From Parcubacteria group bacterium RIFCSPLOWO2_01_FULL_48_18 (lineage in GTDB: Bacteria > Patescibacteriota > Minisyncoccia > UBA6257 > WO2-01-48-18): a DNA stretch of 41,293 bases. Below, piece by piece: positions 6,480-15,826 of this stretch (its first letter is position 1; every line of letters starts with the position of its first letter). A program made the translations under genes and the position numbers. Under the pieces are notes generated by a model. It saw only the letters and a list, made by a program, of their open reading frames with translations. It did no database searches and was not told the origin of the DNA. The DNA lies in NCBI GenBank assembly GCA_001824435.1, contig MHXH01000015.1, forward strand, positions 1-41,293, given 5' to 3'.

Positions 6480-8591
6480 ATGCCCAAAAGCATTTTCGAC
6501 ATTCGGCGCTTCGAAAAAGATGATTCGATCGAGAACCAGGCGATGCTGTTTAAAGATAAAGAGGCTGTTTTGGAATTGTTGGCTGATGCGAAAAGGAAGG
6601 ACAAGAAGAAAAGGGGAAAGGGGATAAACGTCATACGGTTAATTGGCGGTTTTCTGACCCTTGTTATAGTAATTGCGCTGGGAGCTGCGGCGGTCTATGG
6701 ATATACGATATGGAGCATGAAGGGTGCCTTTTTGTACGAAGGGAGGCGGTTTTATCAAAATTTTGCTTCGGGAATCGGGGCGGTCGGCGCGCTCGAATTT
6801 TCATTGGCCAATGGATTTTTCAAAGACGCGCACGGAAGTTTGGCGGTAATCGAAGCATTGATAGAGCGCTATCGCATTGAACGGGTGGCGAATGTTATCG
6901 GCGGCGCCCTCCCTTCGCAGTACAGGCGCATTGGCGACATGATGGTTTTGTTCGACGACGTTCGGCAGTTGAGCGCAGTCACCATTGGCGCCACCGAAAA
7001 GCTTGCGGCGCTTCAAGAGAGCGGCCTTGAATTATTTTTGAATAAACGCGGGATAGAATTATACGACATTCTTTCAGGGTTTAAAGGCGACCTTGGCGTA
7101 CTCAAAGAAACGCTGCCGCGCGTCCAGGCGAATGTATTCGAGCTGAACCGGATGTTTTCGCAGATTAGGCCGGTGCAGGAACGGCTTGAGGCAAATTTTC
7201 TCACCGCAGACATATGGCTTTTGAAAGCCGAGATCTTTTTGGGGTCTTTGATGAACTTTTTGTCGGGTGACGGGGAAAAGCATATGCTGGTGATTTTTCA
7301 GAATCCCTCTGAAATAAGACCCACCGGGGGTTTTATCGGATCATACGCAGATGTGGCGTTCGAGAAAAGCGGCTTAACGTATATCGACGTGCGCGACATC
7401 TATGATCCGGACGGCCAGTTGGATCAGAAGATTGTTCCGCCGAAGCAGCTTCAGACTATTACAAAAAACTGGGGCGCGCGCGACGCGAATTGGTTCTTTG
7501 ATTTTCCGACGTCAATGGAGAAACTATTTGAATTCCTGGAAGCGTCGAAGATATACAAAGAGGAAAATATTGCTTTTGAGGGCGCCATTGCGATCAATAC
7601 CGATGTCATTGAAGATGTGCTGGCGATTGTCGGCCCGATTGAGATGCCGGAATATGGGTTTGCGATTGATGCGAGCAATTTTCTCGAAGAAGTACAGCGG
7701 GAGGTTGAGTCCGGAGCGGACAAGAAAAAAGGAGAGTCGAAGAGAATACTCAAATTGCTTGCCCCCCGATTGTTTGAAAAAATCGCCAACCTTGATGTTG
7801 AGACGAAACGGGCGCTTATCGAAATGATTGTTCGGCGCGGATTGAACAAGGATATTATGCTGTATTTCCGCAATCACGTACTTGAAGCATTTATCGACGA
7901 TGTCAATCTGTCCGGAAAAATTTATGACACGCCCCAGGGATTTCGTGGAGATTATCTCGCGGTGGTCAATGCGAATATCGCCGGAGGAAAAACCGATGCC
8001 GTGATGCGGCAGAAGGTGGCACTCGAAAGCCGGCTGGATCGTTCGGGTATTGTCGAGAATACGCTCCGCGTCACAAGAACGCATACCGGTAAAGGGAGCC
8101 GCTACAGCTGGTATCGCGCCGTGAACCAGAATTTTATAAAAGTGTACACGCCGTCGCATTCGCGCCTTGCGGTTGTATCCGGATTTTCCAAAAAAAGGAT
8201 TCCAGAAATGCTGAAACTTCCTGCGGGTTTTCGTCAGGATCTGTACGTCAAAGAAATGGAGGCACAGGCAGAATACCGCGACGATTACTATACTGACATT
8301 TTCAATGAGACCGGAAAGCTGGTGTTCGGCGTATGGCTCAATACAGAGGCCGGAGATGATCGGACGCTTGAGGTGCGATACGAACTCGGCCATCGCATCA
8401 GTGTTGCAGACGGCAGTCGATATGAGTTCATTCTGGAGAAACAATCCGGAGTCGAAAGCGAGTATGAAATTATTGTGTATGCTCCTGACGGATACGCGTG
8501 GGAAGAATCCGGGGCCCAGGAATTTTATTACCGGCCGCCCGAAACATTTCGAAGAGAAATTGTCCGGTTGACGATGAGAAAGGTTAAATGA
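6480..8591 (+). CDS. DUF4012 domain membrane-anchored protein
   Basis: 703-residue protein anchored by one N-terminal membrane segment (about 55-78, LIGGFLTLVIVIALGAAAVYG) after a charged cytoplasmic tail; the rest should be outside the membrane. The DUF4012 core is clear: MLVIFQNPSEIRPTGGFIGS, then YDPDGQL, DANWFFDFPTSMEKLFEF, EGAIAINTDVIEDVLAIVGP and an MPEYGF segment. The biochemical function is unknown; the family often lies in surface-polysaccharide clusters. I chose the ATG at 6480 because the frame upstream overlaps the end of the glycosyltransferase and reads like it. It lies between two glycosyltransferases and MurJ, supporting a role in envelope glycan assembly or attachment. Confidence 0.88.
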   Translation: MPKSIFDIRRFEKDDSIENQAMLFKDKEAVLELLADAKRKDKKKRGKGINVIRLIGGFLTLVIVIALGAAAVYGYTIWSMKGAFLYEGRRFYQNFASGIGAVGALEFSLANGFFKDAHGSLAVIEALIERYRIERVANVIGGALPSQYRRIGDMMVLFDDVRQLSAVTIGATEKLAALQESGLELFLNKRGIELYDILSGFKGDLGVLKETLPRVQANVFELNRMFSQIRPVQERLEANFLTADIWLLKAEIFLGSLMNFLSGDGEKHMLVIFQNPSEIRPTGGFIGSYADVAFEKSGLTYIDVRDIYDPDGQLDQKIVPPKQLQTITKNWGARDANWFFDFPTSMEKLFEFLEASKIYKEENIAFEGAIAINTDVIEDVLAIVGPIEMPEYGFAIDASNFLEEVQREVESGADKKKGESKRILKLLAPRLFEKIANLDVETKRALIEMIVRRGLNKDIMLYFRNHVLEAFIDDVNLSGKIYDTPQGFRGDYLAVVNANIAGGKTDAVMRQKVALESRLDRSGIVENTLRVTRTHTGKGSRYSWYRAVNQNFIKVYTPSHSRLAVVSGFSKKRIPEMLKLPAGFRQDLYVKEMEAQAEYRDDYYTDIFNETGKLVFGVWLNTEAGDDRTLEVRYELGHRISVADGSRYEFILEKQSGVESEYEIIVYAPDGYAWEESGAQEFYYRPPETFRREIVRLTMRKVK

Positions 8592-8593
8592 AT

Positions 8594-8625
8594 TCAGCCC
8601 CTCGAGTGTGAAGCTGAGGGGCTGA
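8594..8625 (+). terminator. hairpin between the DUF4012 gene and murJ
   Basis: TCAGCCCCTC (8594-8603) pairs perfectly with GAGGGGCTGA (8616-8625) around a 12-base loop. There is no T-run, so it may attenuate or process the transcript rather than end it. Confidence 0.5.
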
Positions 8626-8662
8626 TTAGCTTAAATACTAGATAATTCGCAATTCGTAGCAT

Positions 8663-10237
8663 ATGTTCAAAAAAATTTTAAGTCATCAATCGTCGTCGAT
8701 TTCTTCAGCCGCGTTCACCGTGGCGATTTTTACCGTTATTGGATCACTGTTCAGTATTTTCCGCAACACTCTTTTAGCCGCGAGGTTCGGCGCAGGAGAG
8801 GAGCTGGATATGTATTATGCTGCGTTCCGTATCCCGGATTTTATATACAGCGTGTTTTATCTCGGCGTGGTTTCGGTGCTGTTTCTTCCCATATTCAATG
8901 ATCTGTATGCGAAAAACAGAGATCAGGCATGGAGATTTTTTGGCGCAATGATGAATTGGGTGCTCATTATGCTCGGCGCGGCCGCACTTGTCTTGCTGTT
9001 TGCTGCGCCCGCGATCGTGAAATTGATGGTGCCCGGTTTTTCGCCGCAGCAGATTTCGATCGTCGCAAACATGACGCGGCTTATGTTGATACAGCCGATC
9101 ATTTTGGGCGTTTCCAACATTATCAGCGGCGCGCTCCAGAGTTTTGGCCGATTTGCCGCCGCATCCATGGGGCATATTTCATACAATGCGGGGATCATAT
9201 TCGGTATCTTGGTGTTGGTGCCGTCTTTCGGAATCTATGGCCTCGTTGGAGGAGTGCTTGTTGGCGCGTTTCTTCATTTGGCAATGCAGCTGCCGAGCTT
9301 TAACCAGATACGCGAAAATTTCACTTTTCGCCTCGCATCGGATTTTCAGATCGTCAAACCGTATGTAAAATTGATTCCTCCGCGAATGTTCAACGTAGCA
9401 TCAAATCAGATTAACGCACTTTTTGTGACGATACTGGCTTCCGGGGCGGCAAGCGGCAGTTTGGCTGCATTCAGCCTTGCGCACGACATTGCGAATTTGC
9501 CTTACGGTATTATTGCGCATTCCCTTGCCATTGCCGCGTTTCCGACGCTCGCGCGGCTGGCATTTCATGATCGGGAGAAGTTTTCACATTCCGTAAACGG
9601 GGCATTAAAAAAGATCGTATTCTTTCTCATTCCCATAAGTCTTTTCTTGATTGTATTTCGCGCGCAGATCGTTCGTTTGACGCTCGGCTACGGAAAGTTC
9701 GATTGGGATGATACCATGCTTACTTTGAACGCGCTTTTGATTTTCTCATGGGGGATAGTCTTTTACGGCCTTGCGCCGCTTTTGATACGGGTGTTTTTTG
9801 CGCTCCAGAATACGGTTATTCCCTTTATTGCTGCTCTCACCGGGAACATTATTACTATCGGCATGGGTCTTATGCTGATTCGCGCGGAAGGTTTTTTTGG
9901 AGGGATTGTCGGGCTTTCTCTTGCGGTGGTGGCGGGGCAAATAATGACCACGCTTATCTTGATCGTCTCACTTGCCAAGCGAGCGTTGTTGGATACTTCG
10001 TGGTTTGTGAAAAAGGGGTCGTTGATTGCGCTTGCTTCTGTTGCGGCAGCGGCCAGCGGCAGATTGTGGCTTGGAGCGTTCGAGTTTTTCTATAATGAAC
10101 GAGCGTTCGGCCTTGCGCTTCAGACCGGATTTTCTATGGTCGGCACGCTGGCTGTATTGGTAATTCTATTTAAGCGGTTTAAAATAGAAGAACTTGATCA
10201 GACGTTACGGGCTTTAAAGCAGAAATTTAGCAGATGA
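8663..10237 (+). CDS. murJ: lipid II flippase MurJ (MviN family)
   Basis: MOP-superfamily flippase that moves lipid II across the membrane for peptidoglycan synthesis. 524 residues, about 14 hydrophobic helices. The start matches MurJ closely: FTVIGSLFSIFRNTLLAARFGAGEELDMYYAAFRIPDF, abbreviated here to its two key parts, the RNTLLAARFG loop and the D-x-Y-x-A-F-R-I-P-D helix. Other conserved parts are VLFLPIF and the loop MVPGFSPQQ. It follows the DUF4012 gene by 71 bases and closes the envelope block. A role in moving another lipid-linked glycan made by the neighbouring enzymes is possible, but MurJ is the plain reading. Confidence 0.93.
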   Translation: MFKKILSHQSSSISSAAFTVAIFTVIGSLFSIFRNTLLAARFGAGEELDMYYAAFRIPDFIYSVFYLGVVSVLFLPIFNDLYAKNRDQAWRFFGAMMNWVLIMLGAAALVLLFAAPAIVKLMVPGFSPQQISIVANMTRLMLIQPIILGVSNIISGALQSFGRFAAASMGHISYNAGIIFGILVLVPSFGIYGLVGGVLVGAFLHLAMQLPSFNQIRENFTFRLASDFQIVKPYVKLIPPRMFNVASNQINALFVTILASGAASGSLAAFSLAHDIANLPYGIIAHSLAIAAFPTLARLAFHDREKFSHSVNGALKKIVFFLIPISLFLIVFRAQIVRLTLGYGKFDWDDTMLTLNALLIFSWGIVFYGLAPLLIRVFFALQNTVIPFIAALTGNIITIGMGLMLIRAEGFFGGIVGLSLAVVAGQIMTTLILIVSLAKRALLDTSWFVKKGSLIALASVAAAASGRLWLGAFEFFYNERAFGLALQTGFSMVGTLAVLVILFKRFKIEELDQTLRALKQKFSR

Positions 10238-10268
10238 CCGGGTCACTTGGTGCACCTCCCGCGGACGT

Positions 10269-10298
10269 TAAAAAATGATCAAGGTTAGACCTTGATCA
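10269..10298 (-). terminator. terminator of the unknown 182-aa gene
   Basis: On the - strand TGATCAAGG (10298-10290), a 5-base loop, CCTTGATCA (10284-10276), then six T's. The stop codon of the gene is inside the stem. On the + strand it lies behind murJ but lacks a T-run. Confidence 0.8.
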
Positions 10299-10844
10299 CT
10301 TGGCGTCACGCGCCACCTCATTCAATAAGTACTCGTAATAAACTTTCATACGCGCGTTGTAAATGCGGACAATTTGCAGTTCATATTTTTTCCCGTCAAG
10401 CGTTAAAATCGCAAGGCGCGCGCATACTTCCGGATCTATGCCTGACGCAGGGCGAATAATATAATCGTCTTCGCGTACTTCAATCTCAACTCCTTCTATG
10501 TATATAAATTTTTCCTCCCGTGCAACCGCGCGAAACCATTGTATCAGCCGGTCTCTCCATTCGTCATCGGTAATTTCTTTTCCTTGGCCGAGCTTCGTGC
10601 GAAGCGGACGCATGTCAATAACAACCGTCATCCGGCACATGATATCGTTCATGTCGCGCGCCCGTACAACATCGTAATCCCACAATGCGTCGCGAATGCT
10701 TTGTTCATGTTCAAACGCGGTTGATTGCAAAAACGATACAAGGTCATCTATGCGAAGGTCTGCGTTCTCGGAAAAATACATGCCGTCTTTTTTTATAAAC
10801 CGCCGTCCCTTCCCTTGCGGGAATTTCGGAAAAAGTTCGCTCAT
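10296..10844 (-). CDS. hypothetical protein, 182 aa
   Basis: Not recognised. Acidic, soluble, 182 residues, no membrane segment. It starts MSELFPKFPQGKGRRFIKK and has a middle predicted to be mixed alpha/beta (MTVVIDMRPLRTKL, then WRDRLIQWFRAVAREEKFIYI) and a C-terminal amphipathic helix (MKVYYEYLLNEVARDAK). A longer frame begins at 10901, but that start overlaps the promoter -10 box (TATAAT at 10895-10890), so the ATG at 10844 is preferred; no clear Shine-Dalgarno is seen. It has its own promoter and terminator and is divergent from the thioesterase gene. Confidence 0.65.
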   Translation of the reverse strand: MSELFPKFPQGKGRRFIKKDGMYFSENADLRIDDLVSFLQSTAFEHEQSIRDALWDYDVVRARDMNDIMCRMTVVIDMRPLRTKLGQGKEITDDEWRDRLIQWFRAVAREEKFIYIEGVEIEVREDDYIIRPASGIDPEVCARLAILTLDGKKYELQIVRIYNARMKVYYEYLLNEVARDAK

Positions 10845-10889
10845 CTCGTCGGCCCATGGTGATGATGTATACGGAAAAGTACTACTGCC

Positions 10890-10919
10890 ATTATAGCACA
10901 AGAAGCATTAAGCCGTCAT
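10890..10919 (-). promoter_or_regulatory. promoter of the unknown 182-aa gene
   Basis: On the - strand, ATGACG (10919-10914), 18 bases, TATAAT (10895-10890). The -10 box is perfect and the -35 weak. It is back to back with the thioesterase promoter, about ten bases apart. Confidence 0.55.
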
Positions 10920-10928
10920 CCTCGCGTT

Positions 10929-10957
10929 TTGAGAAAACAAACCTTCCTTGTTATAAT
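10929..10957 (+). promoter_or_regulatory. promoter of the thioesterase gene
   Basis: TTGAGA (10929-10934), exactly 17 bases, TATAAT (10952-10957). Transcription should start near 10964, giving a leader of about 30 bases with GGAGGA before the ATG. Confidence 0.8.
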
Positions 10958-10994
10958 ATAGGCAGTGCTTGAATATATTTCCGCGGAGGACGGT

Positions 10995-11477
10995 ATGGCG
11001 GTGGCGATCAGGAAAAAACGGATTACTCTCGCGCATTTAAATCCTTGGGGAACGCTGCATGGCGGGATTTTAATGAAGTGGATGGACGAGGCCAGCGGGG
11101 ATGCGGCGCAGTGCCATACCGAACGCCTTTGCGTAACGGTCCATGTTGACAATTTGGATTTTCATCGTCCGATTCATGCAGAAGAGCTTTTAATCCTTAG
11201 TGCCTCGGTCAATCGTGTGTGGAATACGTCGCTTGAGGTGGGTATTCGCGCAGAAACATTGAATGAAAGCACCGGGCAAATCTGCCATGTGGCTTCTGCG
11301 TACTTTGTATTTGTGGCTCTCGACGAAAATGGAAGGCCTACTCCTGTTACGGAAGTTATACCCAGAACCGCGGAAGAGAAAAGGCGGTATAAAGAAGCGG
11401 GACTGCGTCACGTGAGGCGCCTCAAGGCAGTTAATAGAAAACGAAGGAAGACCTTTTCTGACAGGACAGGAGCTTGA
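10995..11477 (+). CDS. acyl-CoA thioesterase, hotdog fold
   Basis: Single-domain hotdog thioesterase (160 residues) that hydrolyses acyl-CoA to a free acid and CoA in the cytosol. The signature is in LNPWGTLHGGILMKWMDEAS: N-x-x-G-x-x-x-G-G followed by the helix with the catalytic Asp, as in YciA/BFIT-type enzymes. The end of the fold is visible in ICHVASAYFVFVALDENG. I chose the ATG at 10995, with GGAGGA six to nine bases before it, over the GTG at 10965, which nearly coincides with the predicted transcription start. The basic tail (about residues 130-160) is an extension. The natural acyl group is unknown, and such lineages often lack fatty acid synthesis. Confidence 0.88.
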   Translation: MAVAIRKKRITLAHLNPWGTLHGGILMKWMDEASGDAAQCHTERLCVTVHVDNLDFHRPIHAEELLILSASVNRVWNTSLEVGIRAETLNESTGQICHVASAYFVFVALDENGRPTPVTEVIPRTAEEKRRYKEAGLRHVRRLKAVNRKRRKTFSDRTGA

Positions 11478-11792
11478 GATTGCGTGCATACAATGAAGCT
11501 CCGCGGACTCGCGCCATCGGTATCCTTTCCGAATTGAGGGCGGAGCGAAATCCGCCGAAGCAGAAGGCTGACTCGCATTTCCTCCTTCGTCCCTCGACAA
11601 GCTCGGAACTACGGAGAACAAGCATCCGCTAAAACGCCCACGCTTGCCAGCCATAGCTTTAGCGAAGGTTGGGTCTTCTGCGAAGGCGGATAAATGGAGG
11701 GCCAAGCGTGCTCTCCTCTTTTCATTTGCGCCGACGACCTTCTTTTGTTATGTTAGGTGTAGCACGGCGAGCGTTTAGGAATAGGAGGCGTC
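11478..11792 (+). other. intergenic stretch with short hairpins
   Basis: No gene is seen. It has a small hairpin GGCGGA/TCCGCC (11539-11556), a TAGCTTTAGCGAAGG motif (11655 region) that recurs in similar form near 23787 (GAAGCTTTAGCGAAG), and a CCTCGACAAGCTCGG motif. These look like degraded dispersed repeats. A weak promoter for the next gene may be TTGCGC (11726-11731), 17 bases, TATGTT (11749-11754). Confidence 0.5.
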
Positions 11793-12683
11793 GTGAGAGA
11801 ACGAATAACTCTCTTATTGGTAGCGCTTTTGGCGATTCAGGCAACCAGTGTATACGGTAAAGCCCCTGCTGCCCGCGTACAGTTTGCGGCATATCCATCA
11901 TACGAATGCCCTCCTGATTTTCTAGGACCGCATGAACAACAATTTTTTGAATGCGTGAAAGTGAGGCGGCGCGATACGCTGGCGAAACTCTTCGGCAGCA
12001 ACTGGGAAATCGTGAGTCGCATTAACAAGGTCAATCCGCTTGTTTTGAAGATCGGGATGATACTAAAAGTTCCGCGCGACTTCGAATGGGCGAAAACCTA
12101 CAGTCCGCTTCCGGATAGCCTTCCGCAGGTGAGGCACCTAAAACAATTCGTGCTGATCGACCTGGGAGGACAATATCTGGCCGGATACGAGAATGGCAAG
12201 CAAATGTTTTGGTATCCGATTTCAAGCGGTTTTAATCCTCGACAGACGCCGCATGCATATATCAGGGACATTGTGAGAATAGATAGTATTCAGAGCGGGA
12301 GAATGTATAAAGACAGTTTGCCTGATCTTAGCACGCCCACCGGATTTTTCAGCGTTCTATGGAAGGATTCGACGCACGTATCAGGAACTTTTTTCAAGAT
12401 TGACAGCCTGACTTCTGACAGCATCGGCGCACCCATGCCGTGGGGAATGATGTTTTTTCCCGCTTATTGGGAGCATGGAACCGGTGACAATCCGTGGGGG
12501 CTTCCGGGATACCCGGCGTCGCACGGATGCGTCAGGACGTTTGATAAGGACGCGGAGGCGCTTTACCGATGGGTGAAGCACAGGACGCTTATATTGATTG
12601 TTGAAAACCGTGAAGAGATCGATGTCATGCTTGGACAACTTCCAAAGGGAAGCCGCCCATCTTCGAATACTCGGCAAAACTGA
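11793..12683 (+). CDS. secreted L,D-transpeptidase with LysM domain
   Basis: YkuD-type enzyme that forms or remodels 3-3 peptide crosslinks in peptidoglycan. In order over 296 residues: signal peptide (1-22, ITLLLVALLAIQATSVYG), a LysM-like wall-binding module (about 53-94, VKVRRRDTLAKLFGSNWEIV to LKVP), and a YkuD catalytic domain (about 117-275). The active site is complete, with His228 in WEHGTG and SHGCVR carrying His244 and the nucleophile Cys246. The start is GTG with a strong AGGAGG seven bases earlier. The gene stands alone and ends in a terminator. Evidence for a peptidoglycan wall fits with MurJ upstream. Confidence 0.93.
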   Translation: MRERITLLLVALLAIQATSVYGKAPAARVQFAAYPSYECPPDFLGPHEQQFFECVKVRRRDTLAKLFGSNWEIVSRINKVNPLVLKIGMILKVPRDFEWAKTYSPLPDSLPQVRHLKQFVLIDLGGQYLAGYENGKQMFWYPISSGFNPRQTPHAYIRDIVRIDSIQSGRMYKDSLPDLSTPTGFFSVLWKDSTHVSGTFFKIDSLTSDSIGAPMPWGMMFFPAYWEHGTGDNPWGLPGYPASHGCVRTFDKDAEALYRWVKHRTLILIVENREEIDVMLGQLPKGSRPSSNTRQN

Positions 12684-12698
12684 CATGCCGAGTTTTTT
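12669..12698 (+). terminator. rho-independent terminator of the L,D-transpeptidase gene
   Basis: ACTCGGCA (12669-12676), 9-base loop, TGCCGAGT (12686-12693), then five more T's. The stop codon lies in the loop. Confidence 0.9.
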
Positions 12699-12816
12699 GT
12701 TCTCCTTCAACCTGGGGGATCTTGACCGTTTCCCCTTTTGCTTTTATGATGTAGCCAGGAACTTGAAAATGGATATTCAGACGCGCGTAAAAACGCGCCA
12801 GAGGGGGTGAGGCGCT

Positions 12817-13974
12817 GTGGCGGCACATGATCATGCGGTTGTTCATGCCAGTCATGCATCGGATCGAGTCATTCTTATTACCGGAGCAAACGGGATGGTT
12901 GGCCGTCAGGCGCTTGAGGAATATGCGGATGGCAAAAAAGCCAGCCATATTCTCGCCACCGATATTACTCCGAATTTCTTTGTTCCGGCATCAAGTCCCG
13001 GTCTTACGTACGAGTTTATTTGCGGAAATCTTCTGGACACCCGCCATCTTGCGCGGATCCGTGATTCGCTCTTGCGGCGCCCCGAGCCCGTAGTTGTTGC
13101 AGATGATATCGCCGCGCTTTTTCGTTATGACGCCAAATGGAATGATCTGTATGAGTGCAATGTAGTCGCGCAAAAGAATTTGGTCGAAACGACCCTTTTG
13201 CCCCTTCAGGAAAAGGGCAAGTCGGTGCGTACGGAATTCTGGAGCGCCATTGCAGAGTATGGGAATTTCGATAATCCGAAATATCCGCTTCCCGCAGGCG
13301 AGGATTATCCGCTCGATCCGCAAGATGACTATTCGAAAACGAAGCAGATAGCGGAGGACTTATTGTTGCACTATAATCGCGAGCATGGTTTGTGGGTTAC
13401 GATCATGCGATGCGGTTCTATTTATGGCGAGTGGAGTCGCTACGGCATGGCGAACGCGATAGTTCTTCAGCTTTTGGGAATGCTTGAACCGCTTGTGATG
13501 GGTACCAAGCAAAACCGTTACGGGAAAAATCGTGTGCCGTTGATCTACGCCCGCGATACGGTACGCGTTGCAGATTTTCTCTCGACGCGGGAGTCGGCAA
13601 ACGGCCGCATCTTTAATGTCCGTGATAATTCCGAATATACCCTTGAGACGATTGCGGCAGCACAGGCTGAGGAGTGCGATCAGAAGATTTTTAAACATTT
13701 CCGGATGCGCACGGAAGACTTCCAGGAATATATCGTGGCCAAAGTTAATGCGATGAGCAAAGAATCTGGCCTTTCGCCTGTCGTGGATACCGGTCTTACC
13801 TCGAAGATGCATCTCGACGTGTTTGTTTCAATTGATGCCCTGAAAAGAGAATGTAGGGACGCGGGAGTGAATTATGAATCTTTGCTCCTCTATCCTGATT
13901 CCATCAGGGGATTGAAGCATATTATTCACTGGTTTAAGACAACCGGCCTGAAGGAGGGTTATCTCGATGTCTAA
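12817..13974 (+). CDS. NAD-dependent epimerase/dehydratase (extended SDR)
   Basis: Extended short-chain dehydrogenase of 385 residues, of the type that modifies nucleotide sugars. The Rossmann motif is ITGANGMVGR (Gly23, Gly26, Gly29) and the catalytic pair is YSKTK (Tyr172, Lys176), with the Ser of WSAIAEYG near 143. IMRCGSIYGEWSRYG and IYARDTVRVADFL are typical substrate-domain segments. The start is GTG after GAGGGGGTGAGG. The gene overlaps the following membrane protein gene by eight bases. The substrate is not evident. The N-terminal VAAHDHAVVHASHASD before the first strand is unusually His-rich. Confidence 0.88.
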   Translation: MAAHDHAVVHASHASDRVILITGANGMVGRQALEEYADGKKASHILATDITPNFFVPASSPGLTYEFICGNLLDTRHLARIRDSLLRRPEPVVVADDIAALFRYDAKWNDLYECNVVAQKNLVETTLLPLQEKGKSVRTEFWSAIAEYGNFDNPKYPLPAGEDYPLDPQDDYSKTKQIAEDLLLHYNREHGLWVTIMRCGSIYGEWSRYGMANAIVLQLLGMLEPLVMGTKQNRYGKNRVPLIYARDTVRVADFLSTRESANGRIFNVRDNSEYTLETIAAAQAEECDQKIFKHFRMRTEDFQEYIVAKVNAMSKESGLSPVVDTGLTSKMHLDVFVSIDALKRECRDAGVNYESLLLYPDSIRGLKHIIHWFKTTGLKEGYLDV

Positions 13975-14698
13975 CGCGGCGAAGACTCTTTTTCGCGAAG
14001 GCGTATACGGGATACGCGTCGGCTTCGGGCTGTTCCTGGACGCAAGTCTTTCGGAGAAAATAATCGTTCTCGGCGTTTCATTCTTGATCGCATTCGTGTT
14101 TCGGATATTCCATGGAACGTTTGTGATCGATCATGCTTCGCTTATCCTTCCTCCGTATCTCATTGCCTATTGGCTTTACAATCGCCGCGGAGTGAACCGA
14201 CGGCTTGCCGAAGCCGGATTTAGTTCTCCGCTTGCCCGTTCTTTGAAGTCGCCCGTGTATCGTTTTGAACTTATGACATTTCCGCTGACGCTCTTGTTCA
14301 TGTGGATCGGTGGCATCATGCCGTATTTCAATTGGATTGATCCTGTATCGGTTTATTTCGGAATTTTCCCGGTAGAGTGGCTCGGGGGAACCGGAAACTA
14401 TTTCATGTGGAACGGATTTCTTACCGCATTCGGCATTGAGGTGGTGGCTCCGGAGTTGCTTCCAACAGGTTTGAACCCGTTTTTCTTCGGATACGCGATT
14501 CTTTATTGGCTAAGCTTTATTCCGGTATTCATGTTCGGCGTAAGCGAAGGACGCGCGCTCGCGTTCCTCAAGCTCCACCCGTTTCATCCATATCTTTGGA
14601 AGCATCGCGCGAAGATGATTATGTTTGCGGCCTTGGCTATTTTGGCAGATATCGCGTTGATCCGTTTGGTGGTGTGGCTTTCCACTAATTTTGGATAA
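13967..14698 (+). CDS. hypothetical multi-pass membrane protein
   Basis: Not recognised. 243 residues with about five or six hydrophobic segments (near 30-50, 57-70, 103-120, 133-145, 178-198 and 218-238). The start is ATG with AAGGAGG ten bases before, inside the end of the epimerase gene (8-base overlap), so the two are translationally coupled and probably work together. Basic residues cluster at the loops RRGVNRRL and KHRAK. A bidirectional terminator follows. Confidence 0.75.
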   Translation: MSNAAKTLFREGVYGIRVGFGLFLDASLSEKIIVLGVSFLIAFVFRIFHGTFVIDHASLILPPYLIAYWLYNRRGVNRRLAEAGFSSPLARSLKSPVYRFELMTFPLTLLFMWIGGIMPYFNWIDPVSVYFGIFPVEWLGGTGNYFMWNGFLTAFGIEVVAPELLPTGLNPFFFGYAILYWLSFIPVFMFGVSEGRALAFLKLHPFHPYLWKHRAKMIMFAALAILADIALIRLVVWLSTNFG

Positions 14699-14699
14699 A

Positions 14700-14740
14700 C
14701 GAAAAACCGGTCTCGATGCACATCGGACCGGATTTTATTT
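14700..14740. terminator. bidirectional terminator between convergent genes
   Basis: CCGGTC (14707-14712) and CGATG pair with CATCG and GACCGG (to 14731), with one bulged base. ATTTTATTT follows on the + strand and a run of five T's (14706-14702) on the - strand, serving both the membrane protein gene and the hydrolase gene. Confidence 0.85.
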
Positions 14741-14744
14741 GGTA

Positions 14745-15707
14745 TTAATTATGCGAGGGCGAAAGAACGTTTCTATTGATCCAATCAAGTATGAATTCGG
14801 CGCGCGCTTCCCAGCCGGGTTCGTACTGGAACCAATGGGCGGTCTTCTCAAAAATATGGACGTCGCAAGGATTCGCCCAATCGCGGTATTTTTCATAAAG
14901 ATCTCTGGCGATCTGCGGAGGAGTTACTCTGTCAATTTCGCCGCCGATAATAAGCATGGGCGAACGGATATTTTGCGCTTCGATAAAGATGGGACGAGAG
15001 CCTATTTGCGCAAGCAGGCGAGGGAGGCCGGCGCTGCTTCCGGCAAGCACTTCTCGCGCGGCAGTACCGGATTCGTACACGGCAGCGTCATAGAGCGATC
15101 GACGGAGCCTTTCTTGTTCGGCGGGAGCCAAGCCTTCTAGCATGCCGTTTAAGATATAGAGGGAGTACGAGTCGACGTCCGGTTTAAACGGTTTTCCGCG
15201 GAGGATCTTTAAAGCGTTCTTTCGGGCGCGTTTCTGATAATCCTTGTTTTGATAAAGACTTTGGCCCGCGTCAGGAGCAGAGCAGGCGGGAATGACTGCT
15301 GATACAGGATAGCAACTTGCATAGAAACGCGAAACCAGTCCGCTTAGAGAATGACCCATCACAATCGGCGGTTGGGAGGGGATAAATCCGTCAAGCAGTT
15401 TTCCGCAGTACAGGGCGCGCGCCACGGATTCGGCGTCAGCCACATAATCCAGCGTCGAAGTCTTGCCTAGCTTGCTGCCAATAGGATCATACTGGTTATA
15501 TTTTTCGTGGTAGCGGTACGTCGGAGCTACGGCAAGGAAGCCGTGTTTTGAAAAGAAGGGTCCGAACCTGTCCCATCTTGTCCTTCTGGCCCACATGCCG
15601 TGCAGCATCAGAAGTACCGGGGTTTGGGGCGTAAGGCGTTCCGGAACATACAGCGCTGCCTCTTCGCACATCCCGATACCCTCTGTTACTATCAGCGGTT
15701 CGCGCAT
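14745..15707 (-). CDS. alpha/beta hydrolase
   Basis: Serine hydrolase of the alpha/beta fold, 320 residues, no signal peptide. The catalytic triad is visible: Ser120 in the nucleophile elbow MGHSLSG, Asp259 in GGEIDRVTPP and His291 in EKTAHWFQYEPGWE; the oxyanion loop is LMLHGMW (33-39). A helical cap lies between about 140 and 230. AAAGGAG precedes the ATG by about seven bases. It could be an esterase, lipase or peptidase; the substrate is unknown. Single gene convergent with the membrane protein gene. Confidence 0.9.
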   Translation of the reverse strand: MREPLIVTEGIGMCEEAALYVPERLTPQTPVLLMLHGMWARRTRWDRFGPFFSKHGFLAVAPTYRYHEKYNQYDPIGSKLGKTSTLDYVADAESVARALYCGKLLDGFIPSQPPIVMGHSLSGLVSRFYASCYPVSAVIPACSAPDAGQSLYQNKDYQKRARKNALKILRGKPFKPDVDSYSLYILNGMLEGLAPAEQERLRRSLYDAAVYESGTAAREVLAGSSAGLPRLLAQIGSRPIFIEAQNIRSPMLIIGGEIDRVTPPQIARDLYEKYRDWANPCDVHIFEKTAHWFQYEPGWEARAEFILDWINRNVLSPSHN

Positions 15708-15826
15708 GTTCGTTTCTCCTTTAAGAATGATTACCTGGAGCTAACTCTATAATAGCCGTTTTTTTTGGCATGTCAATTGTAGCGTTGACCATGCAGGAAT
15801 TATCTTTGTGGGGTATACTGACAGAT